DNA of 10,458 nucleotides from positions 1 to 10,458 of the forward strand of contig CAYXKM010000052.1 of the NCBI GenBank assembly GCA_964465665.1, in the 5' to 3' direction. This stretch comes from JAKEGN01 sp964465665. GTDB taxonomy: Bacteria > Pseudomonadota > Gammaproteobacteria > Steroidobacterales > Woeseiaceae. This document shows positions 5,204 through 10,458 of this stretch, in pieces. A program made the translations under genes and the position numbers. Below the pieces are notes generated by a model, which ran no database searches, was not told where the DNA came from, and saw nothing but the letters and a program-made list of their open reading frames with translations. Within the stretch, counting starts at the first letter, position 1. Every line of letters starts with the position of its first letter.

Positions 5204-7504
5204 ATGAGCGATCCCTTCGAAGAAAGCGCACTGCGCTACCACCGGGAACCGACACCGGGAAAACTGGCGATTACGCCAACCAAGCCGCTGGCCAACCAGT
5301 TCGACCTGGCGCAGGCCTATTCCCCGGGCGTCGCGCACCCATGCCTGCGTATCAGCACGAACCCCGCCGACGCGGCCCTGTACACCTCCCGGGGTAACCT
5401 CGTTGCCGTAATTACCAACGGCACCGCCGTGCTCGGGCTCGGCAACATCGGGCCGCTTGCGGCGAAACCGGTAATGGAAGGTAAAGCCGTATTGTTCAAG
5501 AAGTTTGCCGGCATCGACGTGTTCGATATCGAGATCGCGGAAGAAGACCCGGACATGCTGGTCGAAGTCATAGCCCGGCTCGAACCGACTTTCGGCGCCA
5601 TCAATCTCGAAGACATCAAGTCACCGGAGTGTTTCGAAGTCGAACGCAAGCTCCGCGAACGAATGAAAATCCCTGTGTTCCACGACGACCAGCATGGCAC
5701 GGCAATCGTTGCGGGCGCTGCCATCCGGAACGGCCTGCGCGTGGTCGGCAAATCGATCGACAAAGTGCGGCTGGTTGCGAGCGGCGCGGGCGCGGCCAGC
5801 CTCGCCTGCATCGACCTGCTGGTCGATCTCGGCCTGCGTAAGGAAAACATCCTGCTGGTCGACCGCAAAGGTGTCGTTTACGCGGGCCGCAAGGAAGACA
5901 TGAACGAATACAAGGCGCGCTACGCTCCGAAAACGAAGCTGCGTACCCTGAGCGAAGCCATCGAAGGCGCGGACATTTTCCTTGGCCTCTCCGGGCCGGG
6001 GGTGATGACCGGTGAGATGGTGAGCAAGATGGCGGACAAACCGCTCATCCTCGCGCTCGCCAACCCGACCCCGGAAATCCTGCCGGAAGTTGCCAAGGAA
6101 GCGCGACCGGATGCGGTCGTGGCGACAGGACGATCCGACTATCCCAACCAGGTCAACAACGTCCTCTGTTTTCCGTTCATATTCCGCGGTGCGCTGGATG
6201 TCGGCGCAACGACCATCAATGCCGCGATGAAAATCGCCTGTGTGGATGCCATTGCCAGCCTCGCAATGCGCGAATCGACTGACGAAGTCGCGAATGCCTA
6301 CCAGAACGAATCGCTGAAGTTCGGAGCGGAATACCTGATCCCAAAGCCTTTCGATAAACGCCTGATGGCAGAGGTTTCTTTCGCCGTCGCAAAAGCCGCC
6401 ATGGATTCCGGCGTCGCTACCCGGCCCATCAGTGACCTGGAAAAATACAAGCTCACCCTCGCGAGTTTCGGGCTGCGCTCGTCACTGTTCATGCAGCCGA
6501 TGATCGAAGTCGCGAAACGCAATCGCGAGCGACTGGTGTACGCCGAGGGCGAGAACCCGGTGGTGCTGCGAGCAGTGCAATCAGTCATCGACGAGGATAT
6601 TGCGTACCCCATCGTGATCGGCCGGGCCGAAGTCGTCGCCATGCGCATCCAGGAGCTGGGATTGCGCCTGAAACCGGGCGTCGATTTCGAACTGACCGAT
6701 CCGCAGAACGACCGCCGCTATCGCGAGTACTGGCAGTTCTATCACCAGCGCGTCAGTCGACGGGGTGTCTCGATGTCTGCAGCGCGGGATGTCATCCGCA
6801 CCAATACCACCGCCATCGCTGCCTGCATGGTGGCCAAAGGCGAAGCCGAAGCGATGATCTGCGGTTCGGTCGGGCGCTTCGACAATCACCTGCCGCACAT
6901 CATTGACATCATCCGCCCGGAATCGCCCGGAACACGAATATCGTCGATGAGCGTACTGATCCTGCCATCCGGACCGTTATTCATCGCCGATGCGCATATC
7001 GGTATCGACCCGCCGGCCGAGCAAATCGCCGCAACCGCCCTCGCCTGCGCCGAGCGCATCAGAAGTTTCGGTATCAAACCCAAAGCGGCATTGCTGTCGC
7101 ATTCGAATTTTGGATCATCCAGGGCAGCCAGTGCGCGAAAAATGCGTGCCGCTTTGAAAATCGTCAAAGCGCAGGCGCCGGAACTGGAAGTTGACGGAGA
7201 AATGCACGCCAGTGCGGCGATGAATCAGACAATCCGCGACTCGCTGGTGCCGGATTCGGCACTGACAGGTAGTGCCAACCTGCTGGTCATGCCGGACCTG
7301 GATACGGCGAATATTTCGATGGAGCTGATTCGCGCCGTCAACGACGCATTGCTGATCGGGCCGATACTGTCCGGCACCGCCCGGCCGGGGCACATCGTCA
7401 CTCCATGGCTGACCATGCGTGGCATTTTCAACATGAGCGCCATCGCCATTGCCGATGTCTGGCGCAAGAAGAACGCCGGCGCACAAAAAACGTTGAAAAT
7501 CTGA
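5204..7504 (+). CDS. maeB: NADP-dependent malic enzyme with fused phosphotransacetylase-like domain
   Basis: A 766-residue cytosolic enzyme, the usual length of MaeB. It converts malate to pyruvate and CO2 with reduction of NADP, feeding NADPH and pyruvate supply during growth on C4 acids, acetate or amino acids. Residues 1 to about 420 are the malic enzyme: Tyr39 in AYSPGVAHPC and Lys94 in VMEGKAVLFKKF are the expected catalytic pair. Glu136 and Asp137 (NLEDI) and Asp162 (HDDQHGT) are the expected metal ligands. SGAGAAS (193-199) is the nucleotide-binding loop, with LSGPGVMTGEM and LANPTPEI downstream. From about 430 to the end is a phosphotransacetylase-like domain (AEGENPVVLRA, MICGSVGRF, SANLLVMPDLDTANIS). 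In MaeB this domain is thought to bind acetyl-CoA as a regulator, not to catalyse. The ATG is favoured by MaeB's normal N-terminus; ribosome site weak. NADP preference is inferred from family. Confidence 0.95.
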   Translation: MSDPFEESALRYHREPTPGKLAITPTKPLANQFDLAQAYSPGVAHPCLRISTNPADAALYTSRGNLVAVITNGTAVLGLGNIGPLAAKPVMEGKAVLFKKFAGIDVFDIEIAEEDPDMLVEVIARLEPTFGAINLEDIKSPECFEVERKLRERMKIPVFHDDQHGTAIVAGAAIRNGLRVVGKSIDKVRLVASGAGAASLACIDLLVDLGLRKENILLVDRKGVVYAGRKEDMNEYKARYAPKTKLRTLSEAIEGADIFLGLSGPGVMTGEMVSKMADKPLILALANPTPEILPEVAKEARPDAVVATGRSDYPNQVNNVLCFPFIFRGALDVGATTINAAMKIACVDAIASLAMRESTDEVANAYQNESLKFGAEYLIPKPFDKRLMAEVSFAVAKAAMDSGVATRPISDLEKYKLTLASFGLRSSLFMQPMIEVAKRNRERLVYAEGENPVVLRAVQSVIDEDIAYPIVIGRAEVVAMRIQELGLRLKPGVDFELTDPQNDRRYREYWQFYHQRVSRRGVSMSAARDVIRTNTTAIAACMVAKGEAEAMICGSVGRFDNHLPHIIDIIRPESPGTRISSMSVLILPSGPLFIADAHIGIDPPAEQIAATALACAERIRSFGIKPKAALLSHSNFGSSRAASARKMRAALKIVKAQAPELEVDGEMHASAAMNQTIRDSLVPDSALTGSANLLVMPDLDTANISMELIRAVNDALLIGPILSGTARPGHIVTPWLTMRGIFNMSAIAIADVWRKKNAGAQKTLKI

Positions 7505-7515
7505 CCGGTCCCGCC

Positions 7516-7533
7516 CCGCGGCACTGCCCGCGG
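7516..7533. other. GC-rich hairpin between convergent genes
   Basis: Two CCGCGG palindromes (7516-7521, 7528-7533) can pair across a 6-base loop in the 65-base gap between the ends of maeB and the dipeptidase gene. Neither strand has a T-run beside it, so it is a weak candidate for ending transcription. I see no other terminator here. Confidence 0.25.
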
Positions 7534-7569
7534 CTGACCTGCGCTGGCCGGCTGTTTCTCCACAGGCTG

Positions 7570-8835
7570 CTAGGTGCCTGATTCCGCTGCTTGCCCGTCG
7601 AAAGTCAGGAGCGACGGCGGCCGCTCTTTCTGCAAACGAACGGCGGCCTGCTCGACTTCGCCGAAGGCCCGCAAGAAATTGTTGCGTGTCAGTTTCGCGA
7701 TGTCCTCGTCGCTCCAGCCGCGATGCAGCAGCTCTGCGATTAGGTACGGAAACCGGGAAACATCCTCGAGTCCCTCGATAAGCTCATCGCCCGTGGCCCC
7801 ATAAAAATCGCTGCCGATGCCGACATGCTCGATACCGGCGACATCCACGACGTGCTCGATGTGATCGGCCACATCGTCGAGCGTCGCGATTGGCGGCGCC
7901 CCATGCTCTTCGCGATAGGCTTCGCCCGCCTGTTCCCATTCCGCATCGGTCGTTGCGTTCTTCAGGAGCGGAATCATTCCGACTTCCCACTCGCGCCGGT
8001 CCTCGTTGACGTAGGCCGGTATGAAAGTCACCATGACCACGCCGCCGTTTCTCGCCACGCGTTTCAGCACCTTGTCCGAAACGTTACGCACATGATCGGT
8101 CAGCTCACGGGCCGAGGAGTGGGAAAATATCACCGGGGCTTCCGCGACATCGAGTACGTCGTTCATGGTCTCGGCGGAAACGTGCGAAAGGTCGACGATC
8201 ATGCCGAGCCGGTTCATTTCGCGTACGACTTCCCGGCCAAATTCGTTTATGCCCTCGTGACGCGCGTCGTCGGTCGCCGAATCTGCCCAGTCGTTGCTGT
8301 GAAAATGGGTCAGGGTCATGTAACGCACGCCGAGGGTATAATAGGCACGCAGAGCACCGAGCGAATTGACAATGCTGTGGCCGCCTTCCATGCCCAGCAG
8401 CGATGCAATCTTTCCTTGCTGGCGCGCGGCTTCGATCCCAGCGACATCGGTCGCCAGCTGCAGGTCATCCGGGTACAGGTCGATCATGCGGCGCGCAATG
8501 TCGATCTGTTCGAGCTGCGCTTGCATCGCCTCGAGCGGCGTCAGTGAGCTCGGCACGTATACCGACCAGAACTGGGTCCCCACCTGTCCTTCGCGAAGCC
8601 GTGGAATGTCCGTGTCATATTCCGCACGTTTTGAGATGTCATGGCCCTCGACGTCTCCCGCAAACTTTTCGCGAATCACCCACGGCAGATCGTTATGCCC
8701 GTCAACGATCGGCGCCGACGCGAGTATCTGTTGCGCCCGCTCGAGCGCTTTCTTTTCATCCTTGCCACAGCCGCTTTGCATTGAAAACAAAGCCGCGCAT
8801 GCGATCAGGATCGCCCTCGACCAGACTCCCGACAT
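7570..8835 (-). CDS. Membrane dipeptidase, peptidase family M19, lipoprotein
   Basis: A 421-residue zinc dipeptidase of the renal dipeptidase family (M19), which cleaves dipeptides, including some with D-residues. An export signal (about 8-22) leads to Cys23 in FSMQSGC, so a lipoprotein is likely, though Gln at -3 is not canonical for a lipobox. The metal site is complete: His47 and Asp49 (VDGHNDLPW), the bridging Glu150 (GMEGGHS), His218 (VDLSHVS) and His239 (FSHSSAR). The conserved Asp343 lies in HVGIGSDFYGA. THFHSNDWADSATD (177-190) is another family landmark. The C-terminus ends in the usual LTRNNFLRAFGEVE helix. ATG 8835 is chosen because AGGAG lies 7 bases upstream and the signal begins there; ATGs further upstream (to 8901) add unsupported basic residues. 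It is convergent with maeB and divergent from the FAD oxidoreductase. It may scavenge peptides in the periplasm; natural substrate is not visible. Confidence 0.94.
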   Translation of the reverse strand: MSGVWSRAILIACAALFSMQSGCGKDEKKALERAQQILASAPIVDGHNDLPWVIREKFAGDVEGHDISKRAEYDTDIPRLREGQVGTQFWSVYVPSSLTPLEAMQAQLEQIDIARRMIDLYPDDLQLATDVAGIEAARQQGKIASLLGMEGGHSIVNSLGALRAYYTLGVRYMTLTHFHSNDWADSATDDARHEGINEFGREVVREMNRLGMIVDLSHVSAETMNDVLDVAEAPVIFSHSSARELTDHVRNVSDKVLKRVARNGGVVMVTFIPAYVNEDRREWEVGMIPLLKNATTDAEWEQAGEAYREEHGAPPIATLDDVADHIEHVVDVAGIEHVGIGSDFYGATGDELIEGLEDVSRFPYLIAELLHRGWSDEDIAKLTRNNFLRAFGEVEQAAVRLQKERPPSLLTFDGQAAESGT

Positions 8836-8842
8836 AAACGTT

Positions 8843-8847
8843 CTCCT
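8843..8847 (-). promoter_or_regulatory. Ribosome binding site that sets the dipeptidase start
   Basis: AGGAG on the minus strand lies 7 bases before the ATG at 8835-8833, the best site in this window. It rules in favour of this start over in-frame ATGs at 8853, 8877 and 8901. Confidence 0.75.
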
Positions 8848-8872
8848 GCACATCCATTGCCGCGCCGGTGGT

Positions 8873-8901
8873 AGCATAGTCCGTTCACACCGCCCGGTCA
8901 T
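8873..8901 (-). promoter_or_regulatory. Possible promoter of the dipeptidase gene
   Basis: On the minus strand ATGACC (8901-8896, 4 of 6 to TTGACA) and TATGCT (8878-8873, 4 of 6 to TATAAT) are separated by exactly 17 bases. This would give a leader of roughly 30 bases with the AGGAG site inside it. It would also exclude the longer reading from ATG 8901. I find no convincing promoter for the opposite gene in this 116-base gap. Confidence 0.35.
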
Positions 8902-8951
8902 ATTGTGTTGCTACTTCAGAAAAAATTTCGAACCGGAATGGTAAGCGAAAA

Positions 8952-10304
8952 ATGCCGCAGACCACAGCCGCCGACATAATAATCATCGGCGCCGGTATCG
9001 CCGGTATCGCGACCGCACATTACCTGACCCGTAGTGAGACTGCCCGGAAAGTCGTCCTGATCGACGCGCTGGCGCCGATGTCGGTTACGTCGGCTCAATC
9101 CGGCGAGAACTACCGCAACTGGTGGCCGCACCGGACCATGACCGGGTTCATCGATCGAGGCATCGACCTGCTCGAGGGTATTGCAGAGGACTCCGGTAAC
9201 CGGATCTGTCTCACCCACCGCGGATATGCGCTGGCGACCCGGCAGGACGATATCAGCGAGTTTTTAAGCGGCCTGCACACGGGATACGGAACGGACGCCG
9301 CAGAGCTGATCCGGATTCGCGATCGGGCCAGTGCCGGCTCCTATTTGTCCTTGCTGAAGGAGAAGCAAACCGGGGTCGACGTGATCACGGACCGTGGCAC
9401 GATCCGACGGGCATTTCCCGCTTTCGACCCGGAGATTCGCCACGTCATACACATCCGCCGCGCCGGCGATCTCGACAGCTACCAGCTCAGCCAGTACCTG
9501 CTGGAAAAATTTCGTGCCCGAGGCGGAAGCCTCGTGCGTGGCGAAGTGACGGAGATTCGCAAGAATCGATTGCTTCACGTCCGGCTGGCAGACCGGCGCA
9601 TGTTTTCGACCGATCGGCTGGTGGTCGCTGCCGGCCCGTTTGTCAATGTGCTGCTGGCACACCTTGCCGAACGCCTGCCGGTCCGAAACGTGCTGCAGCA
9701 AAAGCTCGCATTCGAAGATGGACTCAAGGCCGTACCGAGAGAGCAACCGTTCTCGGTGGATCTCGATCCGCAGCTTATCGACTGGAGCCCGGAAGAACGT
9801 GCGCTACTCGCCGCTGATGAAAACTACAGTTACCTGGCGGCCACCATGCCGGGGAAGATTCACTGCCGTACCGACGGCAGCGGTCAACGGCGCTCGTTGC
9901 ATCTCGGCTGGGCTTACAACAGGGAATCCAGTGAGCCGGGCTGGGCACCGGTCCTCGATGACACGTTTCCGGAGATCGTGTTACGGGGCGCGGCGCGCCT
10001 GGTCCCGGCATTGAAAGGGTATTACGACAGGCTCCCGTCGATGAACAGTTCTCACGGTGGTTACTATACGATGACCGATGAAAACCTCCCGATCATCGGA
10101 CCGTTGCAAACGGAGGGTGTGTTCGTGGTCGCCGCGCTCTCCGGATTCGGCACGATGGCTTCGTGTTCCGCGGGCGAACTGTGTGCGCAAAGGATCGAGG
10201 GCGCCCTTCTGCCTGCGTACGCGAAGCACCTGTCGCTCGAGCGTTACGGGGACGAAGAATTCATGAAGGCGCTCACTCTGTCCGGTGACCGAGGTGTGCT
10301 ATAA
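8952..10304 (+). CDS. FAD-dependent oxidoreductase, DAO fold
   Basis: A 450-residue flavoenzyme of the D-amino-acid oxidase/sarcosine oxidase superfamily, probably oxidising an amino acid or other amine in the cytosol. The N-terminus is a Rossmann FAD site: ADIIIIGAGIAGIATAHYL with Gly13, Gly15 and Gly18, then VVLIDA with Asp38 as the likely ribose-binding acid. TSAQSGENYRNWWPH follows (about 47-61), where DAO-family enzymes contact the flavin. The C-terminal FAD motif is GGYYTMTDENLPIIGP...GVFVVAALSGFGTMASCSAGEL. There is no signal peptide. The Cys that links FAD covalently in monomeric sarcosine oxidase has no obvious equivalent, so non-covalent FAD is likely. The start gives the Rossmann strand directly; the ribosome site (GTAAG) is weak. 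It is distinct from the DadA-like gene at the left edge, which has the ANAGQ signature. The substrate cannot be assigned. Confidence 0.88.
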   Translation: MPQTTAADIIIIGAGIAGIATAHYLTRSETARKVVLIDALAPMSVTSAQSGENYRNWWPHRTMTGFIDRGIDLLEGIAEDSGNRICLTHRGYALATRQDDISEFLSGLHTGYGTDAAELIRIRDRASAGSYLSLLKEKQTGVDVITDRGTIRRAFPAFDPEIRHVIHIRRAGDLDSYQLSQYLLEKFRARGGSLVRGEVTEIRKNRLLHVRLADRRMFSTDRLVVAAGPFVNVLLAHLAERLPVRNVLQQKLAFEDGLKAVPREQPFSVDLDPQLIDWSPEERALLAADENYSYLAATMPGKIHCRTDGSGQRRSLHLGWAYNRESSEPGWAPVLDDTFPEIVLRGAARLVPALKGYYDRLPSMNSSHGGYYTMTDENLPIIGPLQTEGVFVVAALSGFGTMASCSAGELCAQRIEGALLPAYAKHLSLERYGDEEFMKALTLSGDRGVL

Positions 10305-10343
10305 GCACTGCGCCTGATCGAAGCTTGCAAACCGAAAATTCAC

Positions 10344-10349
10344 AAGGAA
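10344..10349 (+). promoter_or_regulatory. Ribosome binding site that sets a GTG start
   Basis: AAGGAA lies 6 bases before GTG 10356. The only ATG nearby (10354) is out of frame and closes after three codons, which supports GTG as the real start. Confidence 0.55.
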
Positions 10350-10355
10350 CCCGAT

Positions 10356-10458
10356 GTGCCAGTGATACTAAGCCCGAATGAAGCCCGGGTTATCGGCTGC
10401 CTTATCGAAAAATCCGTTATTACCCCGGACCTCTACCCGCTGACGCTGAACGCGCTGA
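10356..10458 (+). CDS. yceH: YceH/UPF0502 (DUF480) family protein, N-terminal part
   Basis: The window ends 34 codons into this gene. The reading from GTG 10356 includes LSPNEARVIGCLIEKSV and TPDLYPLTLNAL, which closely match the start of YceH proteins (LxxxEARVLGCLLEKxxxTPDxYPLSLNAL). The family consists of winged-helix proteins of about 200 residues with no settled biochemical role. A second in-frame GTG at 10362 is possible, but AAGGAA spacing favours 10356. It lies 51 bases after the FAD oxidoreductase on the same strand with no terminator between, so read-through is possible; a functional link is not implied. Confidence 0.88.
   Translation, partial: MPVILSPNEARVIGCLIEKSVITPDLYPLTLNAL

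Noticed and set aside
7825..8547. Open frame of 240 codons on the plus strand opposite the dipeptidase
   Set aside because: It lies wholly within the M19 gene, has no family features or ribosome site, and the minus strand carries all zinc ligands.
1..10458. CRISPR arrays, insertion sequences, tRNA genes, phage or toxin-antitoxin genes
   Set aside because: No regularly spaced repeats, terminal inverted repeats, cloverleaf sequences or transposase-like frames were seen; the intergenic gaps are all shorter than about 210 bases.

Overview
The window (10,458 bp, GC-rich, densely coded) looks like ordinary chromosome of a Gram-negative bacterium. A gammaproteobacterium, perhaps a marine or sediment lineage, fits best. 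The grounds are a fused MaeB-type malic enzyme, a YceH-family gene, two lipoprotein-type exports, periplasmic PQQ enzymes with a c-type cytochrome, and Shine-Dalgarno-led starts. The lineage is an inference. I see no mobile element, tRNA, rRNA or CRISPR array.

Layout. (1) 1-280, minus: the N-terminal 93 residues of a DadA-like D-amino-acid dehydrogenase, cut by the window edge. (2) 281-486: a divergent control region with a possible promoter and a palindrome in its spacer. (3) 487-5123, plus: a three-gene periplasmic redox cluster made of a PQQ-dependent dehydrogenase lipoprotein, a small monohaem cytochrome c, and a second PQQ-dependent dehydrogenase that is a close paralogue of the first but is exported without a lipobox. 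It ends at a strong intrinsic terminator (5147-5172). (4) 5204-7504, plus: NADP-type malic enzyme fused to a phosphotransacetylase-like domain. (5) 7570-8835, minus: an M19 (renal dipeptidase family) zinc dipeptidase lipoprotein, convergent with maeB. (6) 8952-10304, plus: a DAO-fold FAD oxidoreductase, divergent from the dipeptidase. (7) 10356-end, plus: the first 34 codons of a yceH/UPF0502 gene with a GTG start.

How they work together. The cluster at 487-5123 reads as one respiratory module: two quinoproteins oxidise an alcohol or sugar in the periplasm, and the cytochrome between them is a candidate electron acceptor. Its most notable feature is that both paralogues carry Asn where E. coli membrane glucose dehydrogenase has the catalytic Asp466, while the Lys493 equivalent is kept at exactly the same 27-residue spacing. 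The remaining genes are housekeeping or catabolic. DadA, the M19 dipeptidase and the DAO oxidoreductase could all handle amino acids or small peptides, but they are not one operon. No clearly undescribed system is evident; the paired, Asn-substituted quinoprotein/cytochrome cluster is the best candidate for follow-up.
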